The notes beneath the pieces are model-generated. The model saw only the letters and a list, made by a program, of their open reading frames with translations. It had not been told where the DNA came from and did not search any database. The position numbers were made by a program, and so were the translations under genes. Positions 17,148 through 26,137 of a stretch of DNA of 64,000 nt are shown in pieces. Each line of letters opens with the position of its first letter. The first letter of the stretch is position 1. Source of the DNA: an uncultured Candidatus Melainabacteria bacterium (GTDB taxonomy: Bacteria; Cyanobacteriota; Vampirovibrionia; Gastranaerophilales; Gastranaerophilaceae); NCBI GenBank assembly GCA_934718085.1, contig CAKUZL010000001.1, forward strand, positions 1 through 64,000. Direction: 5' to 3'.

Positions 17148-18176
17148 CTATCCCGAAATTATGTAAATCAAAAATGCGAGATAAAAAAGTCCGGGCAGCA
17201 AAAATGTTTTGAACGAAAGTTCGCATGTATTTTTGCGCGTCGAGAAAATGAGCCAAGCGACCGAAAATAATACGCAAACGACGTTTAAAACCGATGCTTC
17301 GGAGGAAAGTCCGTCGGTCAAAAGCAGCGCAGCGGACATCGGAAAGCAGCTTTGAAATATCAGCGAACCCGTGATATTGCCGACGGCAAGGGTGTCTTTA
17401 CCTTTTTTTATCCATAAAAGCGCGTTCAGGGTCTCGGGAAGTTCGGTTGCGAACGGCGCGACAAAAAGTGTTATAATCATCGGCGGAACGCCCGTTGCGA
17501 TCGAAAGAGGCTTGACCGTTTCGACAAAAAAGTGCGAAGCCGCGATTATTCCCGCAAGCGAAACCGAAAATTGGGCAAAACCTGCGATTTCTCCGTTGAA
17601 ATGAAAGATTTTTTCGAAATGTAACGCCGAAGTACCCGAATTTTCGGGCTCGCAGTCGCCTTCGTATTTTATGGTTCTAAGCGCGTAAAAAACATAAAAA
17701 ATCGGGAGAAAAATGCCGCAAACAATGTTTATTGCACGGTTCCCGATGAAAAGCGCGCTGATTCCGAGTCCGTATGCAAGCAGGAAGAATGTCAGGCTGC
17801 GCTTGAAAAATTCGATGTCGATTTTTATTTTGTCCGAGCGCTTGTTTGTTTTCGACAAAACGAAAACGGCGAACGCCATGACGAAAAATTCCGCGGTGGA
17901 AAGAAAGAACGGAGAGCCCAAAACCGCGCCTTTGCAGATGTCCGTGCCGACTTTGATGTCCGTCCCGGAAATATATGCGCCCGCGACCGCGATTACGGGC
18001 AAAGCCGTCTCGGGAAGTGCCGTTCCGACCGCCGCGAGAATGCTTCCGAGCACGCCGTCGTTGATTTTGAAATATTTTCCGATGAATTCGACGGCATTTG
18101 TAAACATTTCGCAAAATATAATTAAAAGCACCGTTATTATTGCGATTTGGGCAGTCAAAAAAAGTATTTGAGCCAT
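17148..18176 (-). CDS. Calcium/sodium:proton-type exchanger (CaCA superfamily)
   Basis: 342 residues, about ten membrane segments in two inverted halves. The two alpha-repeats are visible: GSILAAVGTALPETALPV near residue 45, and APFATELPETLNALLWI with AVGNITGSLIFQ in the second half, each with the acidic residue that binds the cation. Members exchange Ca2+ for Na+ or H+ at the inner membrane. Start follows GGAGAAATT. It stands alone, divergent from nrnA. The ion cannot be fixed from sequence. Confidence 0.85.
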   Translation of the reverse strand: MAQILFLTAQIAIITVLLIIFCEMFTNAVEFIGKYFKINDGVLGSILAAVGTALPETALPVIAVAGAYISGTDIKVGTDICKGAVLGSPFFLSTAEFFVMAFAVFVLSKTNKRSDKIKIDIEFFKRSLTFFLLAYGLGISALFIGNRAINIVCGIFLPIFYVFYALRTIKYEGDCEPENSGTSALHFEKIFHFNGEIAGFAQFSVSLAGIIAASHFFVETVKPLSIATGVPPMIITLFVAPFATELPETLNALLWIKKGKDTLAVGNITGSLIFQSCFPMSAALLLTDGLSSEASVLNVVCVLFSVAWLIFSTRKNTCELSFKTFLLPGLFYLAFLIYIISG

Positions 18177-18258
18177 AATTTCTCCGAAAAAATTTTTTTG
18201 TAAAAATGTTTGTGATAAAATGATTTTTATATTTTATAACAAACAGGAAAAATAACGA

Positions 18259-19230
18259 ATGAACAGCGCAAATGAAGTAAAAAACGCCGTTTCGGCGGGA
18301 AAGACGATTTTTTTGGTTCCTCATATAAATCCCGACGGAGATTCGGTTGCTTCGGTTTTTGCGTTGAAAAAAATTATAGACTTGAACTTTGAAGGCAAGA
18401 CGGTTATCCCCGTTTTGCGATACAAAGGGAAGAATCCTCTGCCTTTTTTGAACGGTATCGAGGCGGGTAAAGATTTTGACGAAGTCGCCCAAATCAAGCC
18501 CGATACGGTTATTGCGGTCGACGTTGCGGCAAAAGACAGGTTGTCCGATATGCTTTCCGTTTTCGAAAACACCGAAAACACAATAAATATAGACCATCAC
18601 AAGACAAATCCGCTTTTCGGAAAATACAATTACGTAAAGCCCGAACTTTGCTCGGCGGGCGCGGTTTTGTACGATTTTTGCAAAGAGGCGGGGCTGAAAA
18701 TCAACGACGACATCGCCGCCGACCTGTATGTGTCGATTTTGTCCGATACAGGCGGATTTCGGCACGACAACACGACGGCCGAAACTTTTTCAACCGCCGC
18801 GGAGCTTGCAAAATTCGATATAAATCCGACTTTGCTCTATCGCAAAACCCTCGAACAGGGCTCGAAAGAAAGCGTTTTGTTTTCGGCGTACGCGATTTCC
18901 CGTGCGGAATTTGCGTTTAAAGACAAAGTCGCATACAGCGTCATTACGATTGACGACATGAAAAAATTCAACGCCCTGAACGAACACACCGACTCCGTTG
19001 CCGAAACTTTGCGCAAAATAAAAAGCGTGGATGTCGCATTTACCGTCAAAGAGCTCGAAAACGGCTTTTCGAAGGTCAGCCTGCGGAGTAAAACCGTCGA
19101 TGTCAGCAAAATTGCCGAAATTTTCGACGGCGGAGGTCACGAAAGAGCCGCCGGCTGCGTCATTAAAAAACCTTACATCACAGCTTGTAACAAACTTTTG
19201 GAATATCTTGAAAATGCAGTTACCGAATAA
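18259..19230 (+). CDS. nrnA: DHH-family oligoribonuclease / pAp phosphatase (NrnA-like)
   Basis: 323 residues. Manganese-binding motifs PHINPDGDSVAS, DVAAKD and NIDHHKTN mark the DHH domain; the DHHA1 domain carries GGGHERAAGC. NrnA proteins degrade 2-5-mers of RNA and hydrolyse 3'-phosphoadenosine-5'-phosphate, and often replace Orn. No strong ribosome site other than AGGAAAA about 10 bases upstream. The end overlaps the next gene by 17 bases. Confidence 0.92.
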   Translation: MNSANEVKNAVSAGKTIFLVPHINPDGDSVASVFALKKIIDLNFEGKTVIPVLRYKGKNPLPFLNGIEAGKDFDEVAQIKPDTVIAVDVAAKDRLSDMLSVFENTENTINIDHHKTNPLFGKYNYVKPELCSAGAVLYDFCKEAGLKINDDIAADLYVSILSDTGGFRHDNTTAETFSTAAELAKFDINPTLLYRKTLEQGSKESVLFSAYAISRAEFAFKDKVAYSVITIDDMKKFNALNEHTDSVAETLRKIKSVDVAFTVKELENGFSKVSLRSKTVDVSKIAEIFDGGGHERAAGCVIKKPYITACNKLLEYLENAVTE

Positions 19231-20110
19231 AATCGAAAAACTTCGTCAAACATCGCAAATAAAATTCATCGAAAAAATCGTCAACAAAATGATTGACGCG
19301 GATTATTGCGGCATGGCGTCGGAAATGGCGTATACCTTTCTTCTCGGGGTAATTCCGTTTATGTTGTTTTTAATGTCGGTGTTCAGCAGCCTCGGCAAAA
19401 AAACGCTTTTTCACTCTATTTTGGGCTTTGTCGGCAGAGTTGCTCCTCACGACGTCTCGAACCTCATCAGCGGAACTCTGAAAGAAATAATTGTTTTCAA
19501 ACAGGGCGGAATTATGGCGATAATGAGCTTTTTCGTCACGGTTGTGCTTGCTTCCAATGCCATCGCCGCGTTGATGAAAGGTCTCAACAGAACTTTTTCC
19601 ACGGACGAAACGCGTCCGTTTTGGTATACCAGGCTTTTATCGGTCATAATGGTGTTTTTGACGACCTCGGTACTGTTTATTTCTGTTAATATGATAGTTT
19701 TCGGGAAAATAATCGTCCATTTCTTTATGATGTACACGCACATGTCCGATTTCGCGTGCAAAATCATAATGATAATGCGCTGGCCGGTTTCGTTTTGCGT
19801 ACTTTATCTGACGGCTTATCTTTGTTATTTTATTTTGCCCGACATTAAGGCGACCGGAAAAACGAAGCATAAAATTACCGCACCGGGAACGCTGTTTTTC
19901 TGTATCTTTTGGTTGGCGGGATCGTGGGGATTTTCGTTGTATCTTAACAATCTTAACACTTACAACAAGGTTTTCGGAACGGTCGGCGCGTTTGCGATAA
20001 TGATGGTGTGGTTGTACTATACGTCAATGATAATACTGTTCGGCGGGGAAATTAACTCGTTGGTTTTTGAAAAACTTAAGGAGAAAGGCGAGATTGACGA
20101 CGGAGATTAA
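19214..20110 (+). CDS. YihY/UPF0761-family inner-membrane protein
   Basis: 298 residues with six membrane segments. The family pattern is recognisable: an N-terminal DADYCGMASEMAYTFLLGVIP, then LKEIIVF in the first half, and GTVGAFAIMMVWLYYTSMIILFGGE near the C-terminus. Early claims that this family is ribonuclease BN were withdrawn and the function remains open. Its start lies inside the end of nrnA, so translation is probably coupled. The ribosome site is weak. Confidence 0.85.
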   Translation: MQLPNKIEKLRQTSQIKFIEKIVNKMIDADYCGMASEMAYTFLLGVIPFMLFLMSVFSSLGKKTLFHSILGFVGRVAPHDVSNLISGTLKEIIVFKQGGIMAIMSFFVTVVLASNAIAALMKGLNRTFSTDETRPFWYTRLLSVIMVFLTTSVLFISVNMIVFGKIIVHFFMMYTHMSDFACKIIMIMRWPVSFCVLYLTAYLCYFILPDIKATGKTKHKITAPGTLFFCIFWLAGSWGFSLYLNNLNTYNKVFGTVGAFAIMMVWLYYTSMIILFGGEINSLVFEKLKEKGEIDDGD

Positions 20111-20121
20111 AAATCGTAACA

Positions 20122-20150
20122 TTGTTGATTTTTAAGTAAAAAGGTATCAT
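20122..20150 (+). promoter_or_regulatory. Probable promoter of the TPR operon
   Basis: TTGTTG (20122-20127), 17 bases, TATCAT (20145-20150), about 45 bases before the GTG start. Confidence 0.5.
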
Positions 20151-20195
20151 AATTTTTAAGAGAAGTTATATTTTTACGAAAGGCAAGGGATAAAC

Positions 20196-22220
20196 GTGAA
20201 TATACAAAAGGTTTTGTTGACGGTGGGACTCGCGGTAATGATGCAAACCGTGCCGATGTACGCAAAAACGGCGCCGACGGAAGCTCAAATATATTATAAC
20301 GAAGCCTGCACCGCGGCGGCGAACGGAGATTACGCTCAGGCGGTCGTAAAAATAAAACAGGCAACGACGCTGCAAAGCGACAATGCGTTGTATTTTGCCA
20401 AAGCGGCGGGAATTTTTGCGGAAACGGGAGACTGGGAAAACGCGCTTGCGGCTTATAAAAAGGCTGCAAAGCTTAATCCGACGGATGCTTTTTTGTATAT
20501 CAGCATGGGAAATATTTTGGAGCAACTCGGTGAATACGACAATGCTTACGAAGCTTACGCCTATGCGACGAAAATTTATCCCGAATATAAATACAACTAT
20601 TTCAACATCGCAAACGTCCAATTTTTGAGAAAAAATTACGTGTCTGCGGTGGAAAATTATAACCTGTTGTTGGCGGATTATCCCGATAACGCCGATGCAA
20701 GGCTGAATTTGGCGGCATCTTATCTTGAACTCAATGACCTGAAAAGTGCCGCGGAACAATACGAATACGCAAGTACAAACCTTGCAGACAGATTTACCGA
20801 TTACGCAAACTACGGCTTGACTTTACTCAAACTCAACGAGTTCGACAAAGCAAAGGTAACTTTGTTGAAGGCGGTCGAAAGAAATCCCGATGATTACGCT
20901 TCGGCGGCAAATTATGCGATTGCGTCGCTCAAAACCGGCGATAAAACGACAGCGAAAAAATATTTCGAAAAAGCACTCGCTCTTGCTCCCGAATCCAACG
21001 CCGTAAGGCTCGAATACGCGCAAATGTTGTTCGAAACGGGCGAGGACAAGTCTTCGACCGAAGAATACCTGAAATATCTCGAACAAGGCGGAAACAGCCC
21101 GAAAGCCTTCTATAATTTGGCTATGTTGTACGAAACGGACAAAAATTATTCCGAAGCGATAAGCATGCTGCAAAAAGGGTTAGCGATTTATCCCGAAAAC
21201 GAGCAAATCAAAACCGAGCTTGCAAAGGCTTATCACACCGACAAAAATTACCCCGAAGCCTTGAAATTGTACGACGAATTGTTGGTGAAAAATCCCGGCA
21301 ACAGAAATTTGAAGTTTAACAAAGCACTTGTTTGTCACGCGAAAAATAATTACGACGACGCAATCACGCTCTACAACGACCTTTACAAAGAACGTCCCGA
21401 CGACAAGGTCAAAACGTACATGACTCGCGCGTATATTTCCTCAATGGAGGAAAAAGCGGGTACGGGCGATTATTCAAAGGCGATAAGCGTTTTTGAAAAT
21501 TCCGCGAAATATGGGCTTGAAGATGCGGACTTGTACGTTGCGGCTGCTAAAATTTATAACGCGAACGGCGCAAAGACAAAAGCCGTAGAATGTTGCGAAA
21601 AGGCGCTTGCGCTTAATTCTTCGGATAAATCGGTTTTGACGGCTTATGCAAAAATTTTGATGAGTCAAGGTAAAAACGAAGAAGCTCAACGGATTTTGTC
21701 GAATGTCGCAAATGCGCAGGACGCAACGGTTGAGGACAAATATTCCACGTTCATAACGCTCGGTGAGCAGTATTACGACAAAAAAGAGTTCGAAAAGGCA
21801 AAGACTGAGTTTGAAAAGGCTTTGGTTCTTCATCCCGACAACGATGCGCTGCTCGTGAAAACCGGAAATTGCGAAAAACAACTTTCGAAGGTTCAAAAGG
21901 CTTACGAGTATTATAAAAAGGCGATTTCGATAAACCCGAAAAATCCCGACGCAACCTTCAATTGCGGACTTTGTGCGGCCGAAATGAATAAACCCGCGGA
22001 AGCCAAGGAAATGTTCAATAAAACGGTCGAGTTAAAGCCCAATTACGCTTACGGTTACTACGCTTTGGCGTTGGCGTTCGAGAAAGAATCGAATTATCAA
22101 AAGGCGCTCGAAAATTACGAATTGTTTGTCAAAAATTCGGACGAAAAATCGGTTCCTTCGTCAATTAAGACAAGGATAAACGAGCTGAAAAAATCGCTTT
22201 CGGCAGGTAAAAAGCAATAA
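20196..22220 (+). CDS. Secreted tetratricopeptide repeat protein
   Basis: 674 residues starting with GTG, after AAGGG at seven bases. Residues 1-23 are a signal peptide ending in PMYA. The rest is about 16-18 tandem TPR units of 34 residues (for example AxYYKKAISINPKNPDA and AKEMFNKTVELKPNYAYG), forming a superhelical protein-binding scaffold, presumably periplasmic. It overlaps the following lipoprotein gene, and the two with the YkgJ gene form an operon. Possible roles are envelope assembly or a docking platform; no enzymatic motif is seen. Confidence 0.88.
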   Translation: MNIQKVLLTVGLAVMMQTVPMYAKTAPTEAQIYYNEACTAAANGDYAQAVVKIKQATTLQSDNALYFAKAAGIFAETGDWENALAAYKKAAKLNPTDAFLYISMGNILEQLGEYDNAYEAYAYATKIYPEYKYNYFNIANVQFLRKNYVSAVENYNLLLADYPDNADARLNLAASYLELNDLKSAAEQYEYASTNLADRFTDYANYGLTLLKLNEFDKAKVTLLKAVERNPDDYASAANYAIASLKTGDKTTAKKYFEKALALAPESNAVRLEYAQMLFETGEDKSSTEEYLKYLEQGGNSPKAFYNLAMLYETDKNYSEAISMLQKGLAIYPENEQIKTELAKAYHTDKNYPEALKLYDELLVKNPGNRNLKFNKALVCHAKNNYDDAITLYNDLYKERPDDKVKTYMTRAYISSMEEKAGTGDYSKAISVFENSAKYGLEDADLYVAAAKIYNANGAKTKAVECCEKALALNSSDKSVLTAYAKILMSQGKNEEAQRILSNVANAQDATVEDKYSTFITLGEQYYDKKEFEKAKTEFEKALVLHPDNDALLVKTGNCEKQLSKVQKAYEYYKKAISINPKNPDATFNCGLCAAEMNKPAEAKEMFNKTVELKPNYAYGYYALALAFEKESNYQKALENYELFVKNSDEKSVPSSIKTRINELKKSLSAGKKQ

Positions 22221-22612
22221 TGAAAAAGCTTTTGCCGCTTTTGGCGATGTCGATATTTTTGCTGACGGGGTGTTCCGCCCCGTTTATTTTGATGAAGTCG
22301 GTGCCGTTTACTGCCGAGAACGCAAATGTTTACGAGCAGAATTTCGAAACGGGGAGCAGAATTTATTATGCGATTGTCGTGCCGGAAAAGTTTCGTGACG
22401 ATACTTTGCGGGTTCAGGTACTGAAACAGGATGATAAGGTGCCGTTTTTAGGGTATTCGATGGAGCGCGCGGAAACCGTTGTGGTCGACCGCTCTAAAAA
22501 TTATTATACAGACTATTTTGTCATAAATGCCGACGGTTATTACATTATGCAGGTTTTTTACATCGGAAATACAGTCTCTCCGATTGCGCGGTACGATTTT
22601 CGGGTGAAATGA
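22220..22612 (+). CDS. Small lipoprotein
   Basis: 130 residues. Lipobox LLTGC at residues 14-18 directs lipidation of Cys18. The mature part is beta-rich and has no recognised domain. The start shares TAATG with the TPR stop, so expression is coupled. It may anchor or partner the TPR protein at a membrane. Confidence 0.8.
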   Translation: MKKLLPLLAMSIFLLTGCSAPFILMKSVPFTAENANVYEQNFETGSRIYYAIVVPEKFRDDTLRVQVLKQDDKVPFLGYSMERAETVVVDRSKNYYTDYFVINADGYYIMQVFYIGNTVSPIARYDFRVK

Positions 22613-23052
22613 TGTTTGATGAGCTTAAATTCCTTGTTTCGAGACTGTTTTCGGCAAAATATGTTTTGAAAGGCAAGTGCAACGCCTGCGGAAAATGTTG
22701 CACGGAATTGGTCTTTAAAATCGGAAACGACGCAATTTCGACCGAAGAACAGTTCGAGCGCGTAAAAAAATTTGACAAACGTTACAACAAATTCTTTCCG
22801 AGCGGAAAATTCGGCGAAAACGGCGAAATGCTTTTTACATGCAAGTTTTTGCGCGAAAACGGAAAATGTGGTGTTCATCCGTTCAGGTCGCTTGTTTGCA
22901 GACTTTATCCCAAAATTGACGCCGGATTTTTTTCAAACGGCGGAAAGCTTTTGGAGGGTTGCGGCTACAGGGTTGAAATCAACCGAAAATTCTCCGATTT
23001 TCTCGAACCGGGCGAAGAATTCTCCGAAAATTCGGGTTACGAGAAGAAATGA
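22609..23052 (+). CDS. YkgJ-family cysteine cluster protein
   Basis: 147 residues. The family signature is intact: CNACGKCC near residue 24, CKFL.ENGKCGVHPFRSLVCRLYP, then CGY. These eight cysteines are thought to bind a metal, zinc or an Fe-S cluster. Function is not established. It starts inside the lipoprotein stop (ATGA) as the last gene of the TPR operon and converges with the NrtR-like gene, overlapping it by 16 bases. Confidence 0.85.
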   Translation: MMFDELKFLVSRLFSAKYVLKGKCNACGKCCTELVFKIGNDAISTEEQFERVKKFDKRYNKFFPSGKFGENGEMLFTCKFLRENGKCGVHPFRSLVCRLYPKIDAGFFSNGGKLLEGCGYRVEINRKFSDFLEPGEEFSENSGYEKK

Positions 23053-23702
23053 CCGCGCTTTGAGTTGATGGTGATTTTGTTGAACGAATACAGTCTGGCA
23101 GGGCGCTTTGAGGACGATTTCGTGAATTCGCCGGTTTCTTTCAGAATGTCGCCCGCGAGAACTTTTTTTCTGAAATTCCTTTTGTCGAGAACTTTGTCCC
23201 AAATGAGTTCATAGGACTTTTGGAGTTCCGTGAGGGTGAATTTTTCGGGCAGGAGCTGGAAAGCGATGGGGCAAAATTCCAGACGTTCGCGTGCGCGTTT
23301 GAGCGAGTATTCGATAATGTTTTTGTGGTCGAACGCCATTGACGGAAGGTTGTAGACTTCGTGCCAGGTGACGTTTTCGTCGAAATCGACTTCGATGTCT
23401 TCGGCTCTGATGAAGGCGAAGTAAGCACACGTGATGACCCGCGCGTTGGGGTAACGGAGCGGATCACCGAATGTGTAAAGTTGTTCGAGGTAAATATTTT
23501 CGACGGCGGTTTTTTCTTTGAGAATTCTCAAAGCGGCTCTGTCGAGGTCTTCGGACAGGCGGATGAAGCCGCCGGGGATAGCCCAACGTCCTTTGAAAGG
23601 TTCGTGCTCACGTTTAACGAGAAGGACTTTGAGCTTGTCTTCTTTGATGGTGAAGACGACAACGTCGATGGTTAATTCGTGAGTTTTGGTTTCGTTGAAC
23701 AT
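23037..23702 (-). CDS. nrtR: NrtR-like Nudix regulator with degenerate Nudix box
   Basis: 221 residues: an N-terminal Nudix fold (to about residue 145) and a C-terminal winged helix (FTLTELQKSYELIWDK through RPARLYSFN), the arrangement of NrtR, which controls NAD metabolism in response to ADP-ribose. In the Nudix box, G45 and E51 fit, but the catalytic REUxEExG reads R-I-L-K-E-K-T-A (residues 59-66), losing two glutamates and the glycine. It is therefore likely a sensor, not a hydrolase. GGAGG lies 12 bases before the ATG and overlaps a TATAAT at 23709-23714. No NAD gene is adjacent. Confidence 0.8.
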   Translation of the reverse strand: MFNETKTHELTIDVVVFTIKEDKLKVLLVKREHEPFKGRWAIPGGFIRLSEDLDRAALRILKEKTAVENIYLEQLYTFGDPLRYPNARVITCAYFAFIRAEDIEVDFDENVTWHEVYNLPSMAFDHKNIIEYSLKRARERLEFCPIAFQLLPEKFTLTELQKSYELIWDKVLDKRNFRKKVLAGDILKETGEFTKSSSKRPARLYSFNKITINSKRGHFFS

Positions 23703-23724
23703 CGGGAAATTATACCTCCAAATA

Positions 23725-24306
23725 TCAAATAGCCTGTTTAATCATGAACATTGTAAGGACTTCGTGTCTTTCGCGAGCGAAGCGGACTTTTTTATCTTCT
23801 TTCGCGGTGATGAGATACTGTTGAACGGTATCGTCGGGGGTGTGCTTGTAAGCGTGGTAATGTTTCATGATTTTTGCAACGTAATTGCGGGTTTCTCTGT
23901 AGGGGGGAACTCCGCCGTAGCGTTTTACGCACCCGGGGCCGGCGTTGTACGCGGCGAGAGCGAGTTCTTTCGTTTTAAACATTTTTTGCATTTGTTTGTA
24001 GTAAACAATGCCGCCTTTGATGTTTTCTTTGTAGTTATAGGGGTTGTAGCCTATTCTTCTTGCGGTTGCGGGCATAAGTTGGAATACGCCCACGGCACCC
24101 TGATGACTGCGTTTGCTTTGAGAGAAGCCGGATTCGGCTTTAGCTATGCTCAGAGCGATTTCGGGCTCGACGCCTTGTTCGGTCGCAGTTTTCACAATAT
24201 ACGCTTTAATCTCTGCTTGAGAAGCGGTATTTGCAATTGAGGGCATAACGCCGCAGTAAAACAGTGAAAAAATAACAATCACTGCGGTTAATACAGTTTT
24301 CTTCAT
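23725..24306 (-). CDS. Lytic transglycosylase, SLT domain
   Basis: 193 residues with a signal peptide (to about residue 26). The SLT domain shows the catalytic Glu in AKAESGF, then GVFQLMPATA, AAYNAGPG and ETRNYV. It cuts the MurNAc-GlcNAc bond, leaving 1,6-anhydro ends, in the periplasm. Such enzymes often open the wall for secretion or flagellar assembly, which is notable given the sigma-28-linked cluster 1.5 kb away, but it has no sigma-28 promoter. Start follows AGAGAGGAAACAA. Confidence 0.92.
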   Translation of the reverse strand: MKKTVLTAVIVIFSLFYCGVMPSIANTASQAEIKAYIVKTATEQGVEPEIALSIAKAESGFSQSKRSHQGAVGVFQLMPATARRIGYNPYNYKENIKGGIVYYKQMQKMFKTKELALAAYNAGPGCVKRYGGVPPYRETRNYVAKIMKHYHAYKHTPDDTVQQYLITAKEDKKVRFARERHEVLTMFMIKQAI

Positions 24307-24491
24307 TTGTTTCCTCTCTTTTTAAATACTCTTTGGAAGTCGCAGAAAATCAACTTCTTTTTGCAAGTGTATTTCGTATACTTATTAATATTTTAACGTA
24401 AAAATATTAAAAATCAAATTCAGGGGATAAACATCGCCCGGGTCGGCGGGATAAAGTGCGTCGTTGAGGGAGCATGCGGAAATGTAAATTT

Positions 24492-24520
24492 TTGTATTTT
24501 TATCGAAAAAAATATATAAT
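24492..24520 (+). promoter_or_regulatory. Promoter of the M20 peptidase gene
   Basis: TTGTAT (24492-24497), 17 bases, TATAAT (24515-24520); the start codon is 36 bases further. Confidence 0.65.
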
Positions 24521-24555
24521 TGAGAGGTAAAAACGAAAAATCGGAGGGGAGAGGC

Positions 24556-25779
24556 ATGCCCGAAAACAACGAAAATTTTGATATATTTTGTGAACTTGCG
24601 AGAATACCTTCGCCGTCGAGGGGTGAAGACGGTGTGACGAACGAGATTTTGACCATTTTGAAGTCTTTGGGAATAGACGGATATAAGGATGAAATCGGGA
24701 ACGTTATCGGGCGGATACCGGCTACGGACGAGACGAAGCAGTCGTTGCTTCTGAGTGCGCATACCGATGTAGTCGGGAATGCCAACCCCGTGAATATCGA
24801 GGTTCGGGGCGGTTTTGTCATGACCGACGGAACACGGACTTTGGGTGCCGATGATAAGGCGGGTGTTACGGCGGCAATTGCTTGCGCGAAAAGGGTTTCG
24901 GAGGACAAAAATCTGAAACACGGCGGACTCGAGCTTGTTTTTACGATTGACGAAGAGCAAAATATGACGGGGATAAAGAACCTTGATTTTTCGCGTTTGA
25001 ACTCGAAATACGTGATAGTTGCGGACAGTGACAAGCTCGGCGATATGATGATTTCGGGCGCGGGGTACAAAAAGCTTACCTTGACCGTGACTTCGGCTAA
25101 AAGCGGGCATTCGGGGGTTGATATAGGTGACGAAACAAAAGTCAACGCGGCGTATTTGTTGTTCAAAATCGGCGCGCAAATTCCTCAGGGCGTTTTTAAG
25201 GCGGACGAGACGGGAACTTTGACTTCGATAAACCTCGGAGTGGCTGCGGGCGGCGGACTGGAACGCGCGTTTGACGGAATTTCCGCGGGCGAAGTCGAAA
25301 ACGGAAAATATTTCGAGTACGTTGCCGAAAATGCCGTGACAAACGTTATAAACAAGAATGCGACGGCGGTTTATTCGTTGAGAAGTTCCGATTCGAAAAG
25401 CGAAGCGGAGTTGATAGGGCTTATCAAAGGGCTTGTCGACAAATATAACGAAGAGTATAAAAACCGCGCGAAATTTGAGTTGAAAATCGAGGAGCACATG
25501 CCCGCGTTCCAAAAATCGACGGACACGAGAATTCCCGATGCGGCACGAGAAGCTGCAAAGGCTTTGAATATACCGTTTTCGGCGGCGTCGTTCCATGCGG
25601 GGGCTGAAACCCATATTTACGCGAATAACACAAACTCCGTCGGGGAGCGGTTTTTGCCTTATTTGGCGGGGGTAGCGGATATTTACAACATGCATTCTCC
25701 CGACGAAAAGATGGATATAGCCTCGTTTTTGAACGGTTGTGAATTTTTGTACAAAATATTTCTGAATTTTAACAAATAA
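24556..25779 (+). CDS. M20-family peptidase, PepT-like
   Basis: 407 residues, cytoplasmic zinc aminopeptidase of the tripeptidase T group. Metal-site motifs are SAHTDVVG, GADDKAGV, and TIDEEQNM with the catalytic Glu pair; the later HAGAETH(I) and NMHSPDE match the family. The dimerisation insert follows SGHSGVDIG. ATG at 24556 is preceded by GGAGGGGAG; a longer in-frame start at 24520 has none. Tripeptidase specificity is probable but not certain. Confidence 0.88.
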   Translation: MPENNENFDIFCELARIPSPSRGEDGVTNEILTILKSLGIDGYKDEIGNVIGRIPATDETKQSLLLSAHTDVVGNANPVNIEVRGGFVMTDGTRTLGADDKAGVTAAIACAKRVSEDKNLKHGGLELVFTIDEEQNMTGIKNLDFSRLNSKYVIVADSDKLGDMMISGAGYKKLTLTVTSAKSGHSGVDIGDETKVNAAYLLFKIGAQIPQGVFKADETGTLTSINLGVAAGGGLERAFDGISAGEVENGKYFEYVAENAVTNVINKNATAVYSLRSSDSKSEAELIGLIKGLVDKYNEEYKNRAKFELKIEEHMPAFQKSTDTRIPDAAREAAKALNIPFSAASFHAGAETHIYANNTNSVGERFLPYLAGVADIYNMHSPDEKMDIASFLNGCEFLYKIFLNFNK

Positions 25780-25780
25780 T

Positions 25781-25807
25781 TCAAGTTTTTTTCGTTTGTG
25801 CCGATAA
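25781..25807 (+). promoter_or_regulatory. Sigma-28 (FliA-type) promoter of the 25841 operon
   Basis: TCAAGTTT (25781-25788), exactly 11 bases, GCCGATAA (25800-25807). The -10 element is identical to the FliA consensus and the -35 differs at one base. The start codon at 25841 is 33 bases downstream. Confidence 0.8.
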
Positions 25808-25840
25808 ACGGTTTGAAGCCCTAAAATAAGAGGAAACGGC

Positions 25841-26137
25841 ATGACGAATTTAAACATGAACAATAAAATAAATTTTTTACAGGCAAATTCGACAACGACG
25901 GCGAATGCCAACGCGCCTCCCCGGACGGAAGGCGGCGAGCTGCCGAAAATTATCGGCGACGGCGGGTTTTCGGCAAAATTCGGGAATTTGACGTCGGGAA
26001 GCCCGAGGAAGGAGTTTTCGCCCGAAACGGAGGCGTTGTATAACGAGTTGCTTGCGAAAGTTTCGCAGAAAGGTTTTAACAAAAATGTCGAAGACGCGGT
26101 GAACGAAGCGTTGAAAGCGGATATCGACAGCGGATGA
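25841..26137 (+). CDS. Small protein heading the sigma-28 operon
   Basis: 98 residues, unknown family. The first 60 residues are Asn/Thr/Gly-rich and probably disordered; residues 60-95 form a charged helix (SPETEALYNELLAKV then VEDAVNEALKA). No signal peptide. ATG follows AGAGGAAACGGC. It overlaps the next gene by 4 bases. Size, disorder and operon position would suit a secretion chaperone or an exported cofactor of the following CHAP-like protein; both are guesses. Confidence 0.65.
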   Translation: MTNLNMNNKINFLQANSTTTANANAPPRTEGGELPKIIGDGGFSAKFGNLTSGSPRKEFSPETEALYNELLAKVSQKGFNKNVEDAVNEALKADIDSG

